A DNA stretch of 64,000 bases, taken from contig NZ_PTIX01000003.1 in NCBI RefSeq assembly GCF_002934265.1, positions 248,001 through 312,000 of the forward strand. Reading direction: 5' to 3'. Below are positions 25,147-35,067 of the stretch, piece after piece (the stretch's first letter is position 1; each line of letters starts with the position of its first letter). The position numbers and the translations under genes were made by a program. Source of the stretch: Actinokineospora auranticolor. Its GTDB lineage: Bacteria; Actinomycetota; Actinomycetes; Mycobacteriales; Pseudonocardiaceae. The notes under the pieces are model-generated. The model did not search any database, had not been told where the DNA came from, and worked only from the letters and a program-made list of their open reading frames with translations.

Positions 25147-28100
25147 TCAGCGGCCGGTCCTGGGCGGGCCGGGCGGCTGCCGGTCGTCCAGCGGCACCAG
25201 GTTCCCGTTCGCCACCAGCTCGTCCACCGACGCCTTGAGCAGGTACGCGACGCCGCCGCCGGGCTGGTCGAACCACGGGATCGCGACACCGGTCAACGCC
25301 TGGGTGGGCTTGACCACGCGGTACGCGCGGTAGGGCCGGTTGATCCAGTCCGGCACCAGCGACCGCCGCTCGAACGGCGTGCCCGACGCGTAGGTCAGGT
25401 TGCCGGTGGGATCGCCGAACCGGTCCACTTCGGTCCCCGGGGGCAGCTCCATCAACTGCTTGCCGCGGAACAACGTCAGCGGCGGCTCGCCCGCGCAGGG
25501 CTGGATGGGCCAGTCCTGCGGCCTGCGCGAGGTCGGCTCCGTCCGGTTCAACCGCGACGCCGCGGGCTCCGGCTTGCGCGGCGCCCGCGGCTGCGGCCGC
25601 TGGGCGACCTCGTCGTCGTCATCGTCGAACACCGGCGCGGGCGCGACCGCGGTCGGCGCGGGCTCGGCGCGGCGCGGCGGGGTGAACAGGTTGTCGACCG
25701 CCTGCCGTGGCCGCTCGTCCCGGCTCGGCCTGCGCTCGGCCCGCGGCGGGCGCGGCGTGATGTCGAGGACCAGCTTGCCGATCAGGAACGCCGACGCGTC
25801 GGCGACGTCCTCGAACACGGCGGGCGCGACGAACCGCTCGTCGAACCACCCGACGCGCCAACCCTCACCGGTCTGCTCCATCGTCCACGCGGGACCGGAA
25901 GGCGAGCCGATCCGGTACCGCGACTCGGGAATCCCCAACGCCGTCAGCCGGACCCGCAGGCGCTCCACCATCTCGGCGGGCGAGTTCTGCGACGGCAACG
26001 CCGCGGCGGGCGGCTGCCGGTCCGGAGTGGACGGTTGCGGGGGCGCGCTCGACGCCCGGTTCGTGAAGTCCCCGACGGCCGCCCGCAGCGGCTGGACCTC
26101 GCTCTCCGCGACGACGCTGGGCGCCCGCTCCCACGGCGCGCTGCCGGATGCGCCCGGCTCCGCCGCGGGCTGCTCGAACCGCCACAGCGGCTCGCCCTCG
26201 GTGGGCTGCGCGGTCTCCGCGTGCAGGGCCCGCCGTCCTCGACGGGGCTCGACGGGTTCGTCGGCGTCGAGTTCGCCGTGCCCTCGTTTGTCCACAGTGG
26301 ACTCACTCGGGTGTTCGTCGCGCGTCGCGGAATCCGGAGCCCAAGGCGAACCCGCCCAGTCCTGAACCGGGGTCTCCGTGGTCGCAGGCGTCTGCGGAGC
26401 CGCCGCCGCCTCGCTCGGCGCCCACGGGGAGGTCGCGTCCTTGTCGTCATCGGCGAAGGGCGACCACGGCGCGGTCGACTCCGCACTCGGCTCGGCGCTT
26501 TCCGGCGAGCCCGCCCGACGCGCTGCCCGCCCACCGTCGACCGGCGCCCGCGAAGTCGGGACCTCCGCGGTCTGCTCGCCCGCATCCGGTGCGGGCGAAG
26601 CGGTCGTGGCCTCGGAAGTCGTGCGCGACTCGGCCGGTGTGTCGGTGGTCCGGTCGCTCGACGCGGACTGGTCGGGGGCCGCCGCGCGTGTGGTCGGGGC
26701 CTGGCCGGTGACGGCCGGTGCGTCGGTCGTTGCCCACGACGTGGCCTGGCCGGTGTCAGCGTTCGCGCTGGGGGTCGCCTCGGCGGTCCGAGCGGGCTGG
26801 TCGCCGGACGGTGCGTCCGGCTGGGCTGCCCAGGGCGCGGTCTGGCTGGAGGGCGACGGCTCTGCCGGTGTGTTGGTGGTGGCCCAGGGCTGATCGTCGG
26901 ACTGGGCTGCCCAAGGCGCGGTTTCGCCGAGAACCGTGTCGGCAGTCGTCGACTGCGGCTCTGCCGGTGTGTTGGTGACCGAGGGCTCAGCAGGTGCGCC
27001 GATGGTGGCGCGCGTGGCTGGGGCCTGGTCGTCCGGCTGAGTCGCCCAGGGAGCCGCCTGACCGGTAGTCGTCCAGGTGGAGGCCGGTGCGTCCGGCTGG
27101 GTGGTGGCCCAAGGGGTCGCTGCCGAGACCAGGGTGCCCGCGGGCGAGTCCGGCTCAGGTGTCCACGACGCCTGACCGGCGGTGTCGGAGGAGCCTGCTC
27201 CCGCGCTGGTCGTTGCCCAGGTGGTCGAGGTCTGGTCGCCCGGCTGCTCGGGTGCCCAGGACGGTGCCCGGCCCGCGGTGTCGGAGGCCGCCGAGTCCGG
27301 CTCGGTCGCGGCGCCGGAAGCGGCCGCGGTCTGATCGCCGGGCAGTGAGTCCGGCCGCGAGGCCCAGGACGGTGCCTGGCCTGCCGCTTCGGCGGCTGCC
27401 GAGTCCTGCTGCGTCGAGGTGCCGGTAGTGGCCCAGGTGGCAGAAGGTTGGTCGGTCGAGGGGGAGTCGGCAGGTGCCCGGTGGGACGCTTGCGCGGTCG
27501 CGGAGTCCGACTCGGCCGGGGCACCGGCCCACGCGGTCGAGGTCTGGTCGCCTGGCTGCTCGGGGGACCAAGACGGTGCCTGGCCGGTGGCGCCGGACGA
27601 GTCAGGTATTGCTGAGGCCTCGGTCGGTGCCCAAGTCGACGTCTGGCCGCTGGGCAGTGCATCGGGCTGTTCAGGTGTCCAGGACGGTGCCTGATCGGTG
27701 GTGGCGGACGAGTCGGGTCCTGCTGGGGCGCTGGCCGTCGCCCAGGTGCTCGACGTCTGGCCGCTGGGCAGTGCGCCGGGCTGTTCTGGGGTCCAGGACG
27801 GTGCCTGGTCGGTGGTGGCGGTGGAGTCGGGACTCGTTGCGGCGTTGGTGGTTGCCCAGGTGCCCGAGGTCTGGTCGCTGGGCACCTGCTCGGGGGTCCA
27901 CGGCGGCGCCTGGCTGGTGGAGTCGGAACCAGCCGGGGCGTTGGTGGTCGCCCAGGTGCTCGCGGTCTGGTCGCCGGTCAGTGAGTCCGGCTGCTCGGGA
28001 GACCACGACGGGGCCTGACCGGCAGTGTCGGAGCTAGTCGTGTCCGGGGTGCTGGTGGTCGTCCAAGACAGCGGCTGGGCGGCGGTGGCCGAGTCCGGCT

Positions 28101-31100
28101 GTGCAGGCGCCCAAGGCTGGTTGCCCGCTGGTGAGTCGGCTGGCGCCCAGGACGGTGCCTGGTCGGCGGGCTCGGCGGTTCCGGACTGTGCCTGGGTGTC
28201 GGTAGCGGGAGTCTGGTTGCTCGGCTGCGGGGCCCACGACGATGCCTGACCGGCGGCGTCGGAGGTCGCCGAGTTCGGCTCCGCCGGGGCGTTGGTGCCC
28301 CAGGGAGTCGAGGCCTGACCTGCGCCAAGCCGCTCGGGAGTCCACGACGGTGCCTGGCCCGCGGTGTCGGCGGAGTCGGGTTCTGCCTGCGATTCGGCAG
28401 GTTCCCAGGACGGTGCCCGGCCAGGCTCGGCGGTACCCGAGTCCGGCTGCGCTGGAGTGCTGGCGGCCCAGGTGTCGGAGGTCTGGCTGCTGGGCAGTGC
28501 GCCCGGCTGGTCGGTGGCCCAGGACGGTGTCTGGCCGATGGGTTCCGCGCCACCCGAGTCCGGCTGCGCCGGAGTGCTGGTGGAGGCCGTTTGGCTGCTC
28601 GGCAGTGCGCCGGGCTGCTCTGGGGTCCACGACGGTGCCTGGCCGGCGAGTTCGGAGGTCCCCGCGCCAGGCTCTGCCGCGGCCTTGGTGGCCCAGGTAG
28701 CCGAGGCTTGGCCGCTCGCCGGTGAGTCGGGCTGGTCGGTGGCCCAGGGCGGTGTTTGACCGGCGGATTCCGGGTGGGCTTGCGCCGGGGTGCCGTTGGC
28801 GGCCCAAGTGGTCGACGGCTGGTCGGACAGCCCCCAGGGCGGCGTCTGAGCGGCGGTTTCGGCCGCGGTGCCTTCCGGTGCCCAGGTGCTCGAGGGCTGG
28901 TCGCTCGGCTGCGCCGGGAGCGGCTCCGATGCGGTACCGGCCCACGAGGCCTTGTCGGCGGTCGGCGCGTCCGGCTGGGTGGTCCACGGCTTGGCGGTCG
29001 CCCACGACGGGGTCTCGGCCTCGGCGGTCTTGCCGGACGCGCCCCACGCACCCGGCTGGCCTGCAGACCACGGCGTGCTCTCGCCCGTGGCCTGGTCGGG
29101 GGTGTCCGACTCGGGCGCCCAAGTGGAGGCGTGGCGGGACTCCGCCGGGTCGGCGGCGGGTGCGTCCTGGCCGGGCTTGTCGGACGCTCCCCAGGTCACC
29201 GAGCTGAAGTCGCTCGACGGCGCCTCGGTTGCCGGGTCGGTCTCGGGCTTGGCCGGTGCCCACGTGCTGGACTCGGCGCGGTCGTCGGTCTCGACCGCGG
29301 CACTGTCCTCCGTCGACTCCTCCGCGGCATCGGTGGTCGCGTGGCGGGACTGGGTGACCTCGGCCGGTGCCCGGGTCGACGAGTCCTCGGTGGTGCCGTC
29401 GGCGACCGGGGTGCTCGGCTCGAACGGCGACCACGGCGAGGCGGCCACGGGCTCCGCGCCGTTGCGGGTACCCGGCTCGGCCTGGGCGGCGGACGGAGTC
29501 CAGAGGTCCGCGGCGGCGCTGTCCGGCTGGACCGCGGGCTCGAACGGCGACCACGGCTTGGTCTCGTCCGCCCGCGCACCCGGCTCCGATGGGCTCGTCC
29601 GGCTCCACGGCGGCGCCGCGGCCTCGGACGCGGGGGTGAACGCGTCGAACGGGGTGCCGTAGGCGCTGGCCTCGGTCTTGCTCGGGGCCACGCGCTCGGC
29701 GGACGTCACGAAAGCGCTGGCGATGTCGATCGGGCCCGGTGTCGGGCGGTCGTCGGCGCCGGGGGCGGACTCCTCGGCGGGCAGCCACGGGGCCTCGGCC
29801 GGGCTCGCGGGGAGGACTTCCTCACCGGCTCGGGCCGTCAGGCCCGCCCCGACCTTCGGCTGGGACGCGCGCGGATCGGGCAGCCTCGGCGACGAACCGC
29901 CGTCGCCACCCGGCTCGGATTCACCCGAACGAGACCTTCCGCGCCCGGTGTCCGGACCGCCGAACTCGCGGGAACCACCGGTCGACCCACGGCGGTGCGG
30001 CGCGGTTTCGGACTCGGCACCGCCGAACCCGCCGTTGCCGGGCTCGCCTGCCGAGTCGTCCGGACGAGGCTCGACCCGCCCGGCCTCCGGACCGCCGAAG
30101 TCGCCGCCCTGGTCGCCCGGGGATTCACCCCTACGAGTGCCGCGGCGGGTCGCCTCCGGGCCGCCGAACCCGGGTTCTCCGGTGGCGCCTCGGGTGCCCT
30201 CAAGGCCACCGGGCTCCTCGCTGCCCTGGTCCCCGTCTGCGCGGGTGCTGTCGGGGATGCCGAAGGCCGCAGGTCCGTTGCCGAACCCGCCAGGCTCACC
30301 GCCGGATCCGCCCGGGCGAGCGCCGCCGCGGGCCGTCTCACGGCCGCCGACCACGTGTTCTCCGGGGCCACCGAACCCACCCGGCTCACGGCTGCCCTGG
30401 TCACCGCCGGATCCGCCCGTGCGGGCGCCGCCGCCGAACCCGTGCTCGCCTGCCGCGCCCCGAGTGCCCTCGGGCATACCGGACCCTGCCGGTCCGTTGC
30501 CGAACTCGCCGTTGCCCTGGTCGCCTGTGGATTCGCCCGTGCGGGCGCCACCGCGAGTGCCCTCACGACCGCCGAATCCGCCAGGTCCGCCACCGAACCC
30601 ACCCGGCTCGCCGTTGCCCTGGTCCCGCGCCGAATCACCCGCACGAGAACCGCCGCTGCCGCGCACTCCGGCCGGGGAGCCGTTCAGGGGCACGTCCGGG
30701 CCGCCGGGGCCACTGCGGAACCCACCCGGCTTGCCGTCCTGCTCCCCGACCGAATCGCCCGGGCGAGCGCCACGCGCTGCCTCCGGGTGGTGGCCGTTGA
30801 CCGCTTCGGCACCGTCGAAACCACGAGCCTGGTCGGCCGGCGATTCACCCGGACGGGGAGCGAAACCCGCCAGACCGGGCTCCGCCGACCCGTTGCGACC
30901 CGGGCCGGTCGGGGGGTGGCCGTTCACCCGCGGCGGCATCGGCCGTCCGCGGTTGAGGAACGCCGCCGCGTTGGCTCTGGCCTGGTCGTCCACCTCGGGG
31001 AGCGCGAACCCGGCCCGCCGGACGTGTTCCACCAGGTCGGGCTCCGGGGGCACGCCGTGCGCCCGCAGGTAGTAGTTGACCGCCGCGGGCCAGATCCAGG

Positions 31101-31740
31101 CCCCGTCGGTGTGGAACGCGACCGGCACCGTCTGCCGACCCTCGTCGTCGAGGTGGTCGGTGTCCAGCCCCCGGCTCGGCAGCGCCAGCGGCGCCTCGTC
31201 CAGGTAGCGCAGCAGCGCCTCCGGGTCGTCCACCGGCGGCCGGTTGATCATCGGGCGGCCCGACGGGCCCTTGCCGTCGAAGATGCGCGCGACCCGGAAC
31301 GGCGGCTTCAGCGCGGCCATCCTGCGGACCATCCACTCCGGGACGTTCTCGTCGTCGCGGGGGAAGGCGCGCAGGTCGTCGGTGTAGGCGGGCAGCGGCG
31401 GCGGGTTCAGCCACTTCGGCTCGTCGCGGTCGTATTCCAGGTTGTACGCCGACGGCTGTTCCAGCAGGTAGCGGGCGTTGAACCAGGTCCCGCGCCCCTC
31501 CCGGTACATGCCCGCGCGCAGCCTGCTCAGGAGCATGGCGATGTCCGAGGACACCTTGATGTCCTCGGTCGTCTCGTCCGCCAGCGTCACCCGGGCGCTG
31601 GTCTCCAGGTAGCGGCCGAGGGCCCGGTACTCGACGACGATGGACGCCCACCGCGCCGGGGCGGCCCGCAGCAGCGCCAGCCCGATCTGCTTGACCAGGG
31701 CGTCCTGTTCGGTCGGGTTCAGCTGCGTCGGTAGTGCCAC
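25147..31740 (-). CDS. Giant repeat-rich protein with C-terminal TNT (NAD glycohydrolase toxin-like) domain, 2197 residues
   Basis: Four parts. Residues 1-270: a folded domain (ASIVVEYRALGRYLE, then GTWFNARYLLEQPSAYNLEYD) whose pattern resembles YezG-type immunity proteins (tentative). About 290-610: Gly/Arg-rich repeats (GDQGNGEPGGFGG-like). About 650-1850: acidic Ser/Thr/Ala/Pro repeats with regularly spaced Trp (APSWTPEQPG, STWATT). About 1915-1995: a small folded domain (ESRYRIGSPSGPAW). About 2080-2180: a TNT domain (ELPPGTEVDRFGDPTGN, SGTPFERRSL, PWFDQPGGGVAYLL). No signal peptide or membrane span. GTG at 31740 is chosen because AGGAGA lies 10 bases upstream; an ATG at 31764 is in frame. 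No immunity gene follows. Function is inferred from TNT only. Confidence 0.85.
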   Translation of the reverse strand: MALPTQLNPTEQDALVKQIGLALLRAAPARWASIVVEYRALGRYLETSARVTLADETTEDIKVSSDIAMLLSRLRAGMYREGRGTWFNARYLLEQPSAYNLEYDRDEPKWLNPPPLPAYTDDLRAFPRDDENVPEWMVRRMAALKPPFRVARIFDGKGPSGRPMINRPPVDDPEALLRYLDEAPLALPSRGLDTDHLDDEGRQTVPVAFHTDGAWIWPAAVNYYLRAHGVPPEPDLVEHVRRAGFALPEVDDQARANAAAFLNRGRPMPPRVNGHPPTGPGRNGSAEPGLAGFAPRPGESPADQARGFDGAEAVNGHHPEAARGARPGDSVGEQDGKPGGFRSGPGGPDVPLNGSPAGVRGSGGSRAGDSARDQGNGEPGGFGGGPGGFGGREGTRGGARTGESTGDQGNGEFGNGPAGSGMPEGTRGAAGEHGFGGGARTGGSGGDQGSREPGGFGGPGEHVVGGRETARGGARPGGSGGEPGGFGNGPAAFGIPDSTRADGDQGSEEPGGLEGTRGATGEPGFGGPEATRRGTRRGESPGDQGGDFGGPEAGRVEPRPDDSAGEPGNGGFGGAESETAPHRRGSTGGSREFGGPDTGRGRSRSGESEPGGDGGSSPRLPDPRASQPKVGAGLTARAGEEVLPASPAEAPWLPAEESAPGADDRPTPGPIDIASAFVTSAERVAPSKTEASAYGTPFDAFTPASEAAAPPWSRTSPSEPGARADETKPWSPFEPAVQPDSAAADLWTPSAAQAEPGTRNGAEPVAASPWSPFEPSTPVADGTTEDSSTRAPAEVTQSRHATTDAAEESTEDSAAVETDDRAESSTWAPAKPETDPATEAPSSDFSSVTWGASDKPGQDAPAADPAESRHASTWAPESDTPDQATGESTPWSAGQPGAWGASGKTAEAETPSWATAKPWTTQPDAPTADKASWAGTASEPLPAQPSDQPSSTWAPEGTAAETAAQTPPWGLSDQPSTTWAANGTPAQAHPESAGQTPPWATDQPDSPASGQASATWATKAAAEPGAGTSELAGQAPSWTPEQPGALPSSQTASTSTPAQPDSGGAEPIGQTPSWATDQPGALPSSQTSDTWAASTPAQPDSGTAEPGRAPSWEPAESQAEPDSADTAGQAPSWTPERLGAGQASTPWGTNAPAEPNSATSDAAGQASSWAPQPSNQTPATDTQAQSGTAEPADQAPSWAPADSPAGNQPWAPAQPDSATAAQPLSWTTTSTPDTTSSDTAGQAPSWSPEQPDSLTGDQTASTWATTNAPAGSDSTSQAPPWTPEQVPSDQTSGTWATTNAATSPDSTATTDQAPSWTPEQPGALPSGQTSSTWATASAPAGPDSSATTDQAPSWTPEQPDALPSGQTSTWAPTEASAIPDSSGATGQAPSWSPEQPGDQTSTAWAGAPAESDSATAQASHRAPADSPSTDQPSATWATTGTSTQQDSAAAEAAGQAPSWASRPDSLPGDQTAAASGAATEPDSAASDTAGRAPSWAPEQPGDQTSTTWATTSAGAGSSDTAGQASWTPEPDSPAGTLVSAATPWATTQPDAPASTWTTTGQAAPWATQPDDQAPATRATIGAPAEPSVTNTPAEPQSTTADTVLGETAPWAAQSDDQPWATTNTPAEPSPSSQTAPWAAQPDAPSGDQPARTAEATPSANADTGQATSWATTDAPAVTGQAPTTRAAAPDQSASSDRTTDTPAESRTTSEATTASPAPDAGEQTAEVPTSRAPVDGGRAARRAGSPESAEPSAESTAPWSPFADDDKDATSPWAPSEAAAAPQTPATTETPVQDWAGSPWAPDSATRDEHPSESTVDKRGHGELDADEPVEPRRGRRALHAETAQPTEGEPLWRFEQPAAEPGASGSAPWERAPSVVAESEVQPLRAAVGDFTNRASSAPPQPSTPDRQPPAAALPSQNSPAEMVERLRVRLTALGIPESRYRIGSPSGPAWTMEQTGEGWRVGWFDERFVAPAVFEDVADASAFLIGKLVLDITPRPPRAERRPSRDERPRQAVDNLFTPPRRAEPAPTAVAPAPVFDDDDDEVAQRPQPRAPRKPEPAASRLNRTEPTSRRPQDWPIQPCAGEPPLTLFRGKQLMELPPGTEVDRFGDPTGNLTYASGTPFERRSLVPDWINRPYRAYRVVKPTQALTGVAIPWFDQPGGGVAYLLKASVDELVANGNLVPLDDRQPPGPPRTGR

Positions 31741-31840
31741 GGTGACATCTTCTCCTGATGGCATGCCTTCGGCATACGGTGGATCGATCGGTGCCGGTCT
31801 GCCTGCGACGATGACATATCGTTATCAGCCGGTCGGGTAA

Positions 31841-33070
31841 GTGGGGCACAGTGACCGGGTGCTGGGTCCTTATCGCCAATTACTCGCGACCCGCGGTCTC
31901 GCCGGTCTGCTGACCTGGTCCCTGCTCGGCAGGCTGCACCTGCCGGGTACCCCGCTGGCCATCACCTTCCTGGTCGCGGGCTGGACCGACTCCTACCTCG
32001 CCTCCGGTGTCGTGGGTGGTCTGTACACCGTGGGTGTCGCCGTGGGTGGGCCACTCCGTGGACGGTCCGCCGACACGGGTGACCCCGTCAAGCTCCTCGT
32101 CGCGCTCTCCCTGGCCTACGCGACGGGGATCACGCTCCTAGCCTTCCTGCCAACCCTCCTCCCCGCCACCCTCTGGCCGGTAGCCGCCGCCGTCGCCTGC
32201 GCGGCGGGCCTGGTCCAGCCGCCCGTGACGCAGATCGCCCGGGCGAGCTACCCGCGACTGGCCGCCGACCCGGCAGTCCGGCAGTCCGTCTACGCGGTCG
32301 AGGCCACACTGCAGGAACTGCTGTGGGTCGTCGGCCCGGTCCTCATCGCCGCCGTGGCCACCGCGGTCAACCCGCTGGCGGGCATGCTGACCTGCGGTTT
32401 CCTCGCGCCGGTCTGCACCGCCGGGTTCGCCGTGGCGGTTCACCGGGCCGGGCTGCGCACGCCGGTGCCGCGCGCGGACACCGCCGCCGGGTCGGTCCTG
32501 CGCCTGCCCGGCATCCCCGCGGCGCTGCTGACCTGCATGTTCCTCATCGCCCCGCTGATCGTCCTGGACATGACGATCGTGGCCTGGGCCCGCGACTTCG
32601 GCTCCGCCTCCGCCGCCGGTCTGCTGCTCGCGGTCTGGTCCGTCGGCTCGGCCGTCGGGGGGCTCGTCGCCGGGGCGCGGACCGCGCCACCCGTGCTGAC
32701 CAGGCGGATCCTGCTGATGGCGGTGGGCATCCTGGCCCTGGTCGTGGTGCTGCCGCCGGTGGTGGACGGCTCGGTCTGGCTGCTCGGCGCCGTCCTCGCG
32801 GTGGGTGGCGCGGCCGTCGCGCCCGCACTGGCCGCGGCCAACAACCGGGTCGGCGACCTGGCGCCCGAGGGCCGCGCGTCGGAGGTGTTCGGCTGGGTCA
32901 TGATGGCCGCCACCCTGGGCGGGTCGCTGGTGCTGCCGGTCGCGGGCTGGCTGCTCGACCACGTGGGCCCGGCCGCCGCGGCGGGCGCCTCCGCCGCGTT
33001 CGCGCTGGCCGCCGCGCTGTGCGCGCAGACCGTGCCGGACCCGGCCGGGCGGGTGCGCGCGACCGGATAG
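31841..33070 (+). CDS. Major facilitator superfamily transporter
   Basis: About 409 residues with twelve hydrophobic spans and MFS features: VGGPLRGRSADTGDP resembles the loop 2-3 signature, and the second half repeats the fold (SVGSAVGGLVAGART). Substrate unknown; the sequence resembles actinobacterial drug-efflux-like carriers. The start is uncertain: GTG at 31841 or GTG at 31859 (MLGPYRQLL), neither with a strong ribosome site. It diverges from the TNT gene across a 100-bp shared promoter region. Confidence 0.85.
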   Translation: MGHSDRVLGPYRQLLATRGLAGLLTWSLLGRLHLPGTPLAITFLVAGWTDSYLASGVVGGLYTVGVAVGGPLRGRSADTGDPVKLLVALSLAYATGITLLAFLPTLLPATLWPVAAAVACAAGLVQPPVTQIARASYPRLAADPAVRQSVYAVEATLQELLWVVGPVLIAAVATAVNPLAGMLTCGFLAPVCTAGFAVAVHRAGLRTPVPRADTAAGSVLRLPGIPAALLTCMFLIAPLIVLDMTIVAWARDFGSASAAGLLLAVWSVGSAVGGLVAGARTAPPVLTRRILLMAVGILALVVVLPPVVDGSVWLLGAVLAVGGAAVAPALAAANNRVGDLAPEGRASEVFGWVMMAATLGGSLVLPVAGWLLDHVGPAAAAGASAAFALAAALCAQTVPDPAGRVRATG

Positions 33071-33134
33071 TGGGCGGTTTGGTGTCAGCGTCACAACTGT
33101 GCCAGCCTGCTGCCGCCCCACCCGAAGGAGGAGC

Positions 33135-34121
33135 ATGTCCGACGGCGACCTCGCGCCGCACCTGAGCAGGCTGGGTCTGCCCGACGACGACATCCGGGCC
33201 TACCTCTACCTCCTGCGCACCGGCCCCGCCACGGCCGAGGAGGTCGCGGCGGGCCTGCCCGGGCCGGTCGACGGCGTGCGCCGGTCGGTGCGCACCCTCG
33301 TCGACGCGGGCCTGCTCGGCGCGGGCGGCCCCGACGGGCTGGTCATCACCCCCGTCCCACCCGGCTCCGGGCTGCAGATCCTCAGCCGCCGCCGCGAGTC
33401 GGAGCTGGAGCAGGCCAGGGTCGCCACGCTCAACGCCTACGACACCTTCCGCCGCGCGGTCTCCCCGCAGCGCACCGACGACCTGATCGAGGTCGTCACC
33501 GGCACCGCCATCGCCCAGCGCATCCAGCAGATGGAGCTGAGCGCGCGCACCGAGATCCGCAGGCTGGAGTCGCCGCCGTACTTCGCCGAGGGACACGTCA
33601 ACAACGCGGAGCTGGAGCAGCTGGGACGCGGTGAGGTGACCTACCGCGTGGTCTACGCGCGCGCCGCGATCGAGGACCCCGGCCGCTACGCGCAGAACAT
33701 CCAGCCGTGCGTGGCGGCGGGGGAGCAGGCCAGGGTGCTGCCCGAGGTGCCGGTGAAGCTGACCATCGTCGACCAGCAGTTCGCCACGGTGTCGCTGCCC
33801 GTGGCGGAGGCCGACGTCAACCGGTCGCTGCTGGTGGTCCGGCCGTCCAGTCTGCTCTCGGCGCTGATCGGGCTGTTCGAGGCGTCCTGGCGGCTGGCCG
33901 TGCCGCTGCACGCGGGCGCCCGCGCGCCGTCGCCGGTGCAGCCGATCGAGCAGCGGCTGCTGGGTCTGCTCGCCGCGGGCGCCAACGACGACTCGATCGC
34001 CCGCCAGCTCGGCGTGAGCAGGCGCACGGTGTTCCGCCACCTCCAGCGGCTGATGGACCACGCGGGCGCCACTTCCCGCTTCCAACTCGCCGTGCACGCC
34101 GTCCGACACCGGTGGATCTGA
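33135..34121 (+). CDS. TrmB/LuxR-type transcriptional regulator
   Basis: The 328-residue protein has an N-terminal TrmB-like winged helix ([18 protein letters not shown], about 12-60), a middle effector-like region, and a C-terminal LuxR-type helix-turn-helix ([28 protein letters not shown], split here only by description). AAGGAGGAG stands 3-5 bases before the ATG at 33135, deciding the start over an upstream in-frame codon. Targets are unknown; it lies between an MFS carrier and a YdcZ-type carrier on the same strand, either of which could be regulated. Confidence 0.88.
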   Translation: MSDGDLAPHLSRLGLPDDDIRAYLYLLRTGPATAEEVAAGLPGPVDGVRRSVRTLVDAGLLGAGGPDGLVITPVPPGSGLQILSRRRESELEQARVATLNAYDTFRRAVSPQRTDDLIEVVTGTAIAQRIQQMELSARTEIRRLESPPYFAEGHVNNAELEQLGRGEVTYRVVYARAAIEDPGRYAQNIQPCVAAGEQARVLPEVPVKLTIVDQQFATVSLPVAEADVNRSLLVVRPSSLLSALIGLFEASWRLAVPLHAGARAPSPVQPIEQRLLGLLAAGANDDSIARQLGVSRRTVFRHLQRLMDHAGATSRFQLAVHAVRHRWI

Positions 34122-34123
34122 CC

Positions 34124-35053
34124 GTGCGCCTCTTAGCCGTAGCGGCCTCCCTGCTCGCGGGGCTCGCGTTGGCGGTGCAGAGCAAGGTCAACGGCGCCTT
34201 GGGCCACGCGTTCGGCGACGGGCTCTTCGCCGCGTTGACGTCCTTCGGCGTCGGACTGGTCCTCTTGGTCGTCATCGTCGTCGCGACACCGTCGTGGCGG
34301 TCGGCCGCACCGCGGTTCACCGCCGCGTTGCGCTCGGGGGAAATCCGCCCGTGGCAGTGCCTCGGCGGCGCGGCGGGCGCCTGCTACGTCACCTCCCAAG
34401 GCCTCACCGTGACCCTGCTCGGCGTGGCCATGTTCACCGTGGCAGGCGTCGCGGGCCAGGTCGTCAGCAGCCTGCTGGTCGACCGCGCGGGCTTCGGCCC
34501 CGGCGACCCGCGCCCGGTGACCCCGACGCGCGCGCTCGGCGCCCTGCTCACCGTCGTCGCCGTCGGCATCGCCGTCTCCGACGAACTGTCCACACCGGAC
34601 CACCTGTGGCTCTCGCTGGTCCCGGCGCTGGCGGGCGCGGGCATCGGCTGGGCGCAGGCGGCCAACGGGCTGGTCGGCGCGGCCACCCGCAGCGTCGGGT
34701 TCGCCGCGCTGGTCAACTTCGCCGTGGGCACGGTGTTCCTCGTCATCGCCTGCCTGGTCGACGTGCTCGCGACCGGGCTGCCCGCCGCGCCGCCGTCCGA
34801 CCCGCGCCTCTACCTCGGCGGGACGTTGGGGGTCGTGCTGCTGCTGACCACCGTGTTCGCCGTCCGGCAGATCGGCGCCCTGCTGGTGGGCCTGTGCGCG
34901 GTCGCGGCGCAGGTCGCAGGCGCCGTGCTGCTCGACGTCCTGGCCTCCGGCGGCATCGAGGTGACCACCCTCGTCGGCACGGTCGTCACGCTGCTCGCCG
35001 CCGGGCTCGCCGCGGTCCCGAGCGGACGGGCACGGGTCGCGGTGCGTGGATAA
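34124..35053 (+). CDS. DMT-superfamily transporter, fused YdcZ (DUF606) type
   Basis: The 309-residue protein has about ten membrane spans arranged as two related halves. The first half carries the DUF606 hallmarks [17 protein letters not shown] and ALTSFGVG; the second begins near [14 protein letters not shown]. Exporters of this superfamily move small metabolites, but the substrate here cannot be told. GTG at 34124 starts 2 bases after the regulator's stop; an in-frame GTG at 34112 overlapping that stop is possible. folD follows after 14 bases. Confidence 0.85.
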   Translation: MRLLAVAASLLAGLALAVQSKVNGALGHAFGDGLFAALTSFGVGLVLLVVIVVATPSWRSAAPRFTAALRSGEIRPWQCLGGAAGACYVTSQGLTVTLLGVAMFTVAGVAGQVVSSLLVDRAGFGPGDPRPVTPTRALGALLTVVAVGIAVSDELSTPDHLWLSLVPALAGAGIGWAQAANGLVGAATRSVGFAALVNFAVGTVFLVIACLVDVLATGLPAAPPSDPRLYLGGTLGVVLLLTTVFAVRQIGALLVGLCAVAAQVAGAVLLDVLASGGIEVTTLVGTVVTLLAAGLAAVPSGRARVAVRG

Positions 35054-35067
35054 GAGGCAATGCCAGA

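Noticed and set aside
25117-27348. 743-codon + strand frame over the TNT gene 3' half
   Set aside because: Same reason: a shadow produced by high G+C and repetitive codons on the opposite strand.
28756-31734. 992-codon open frame on the + strand opposite the TNT gene
   Set aside because: Mirror of the Gly/Pro/Ala-rich minus-strand gene; sequence is Arg/Gly low-complexity with no recognisable domain, while the minus frame has TNT and folded domains.
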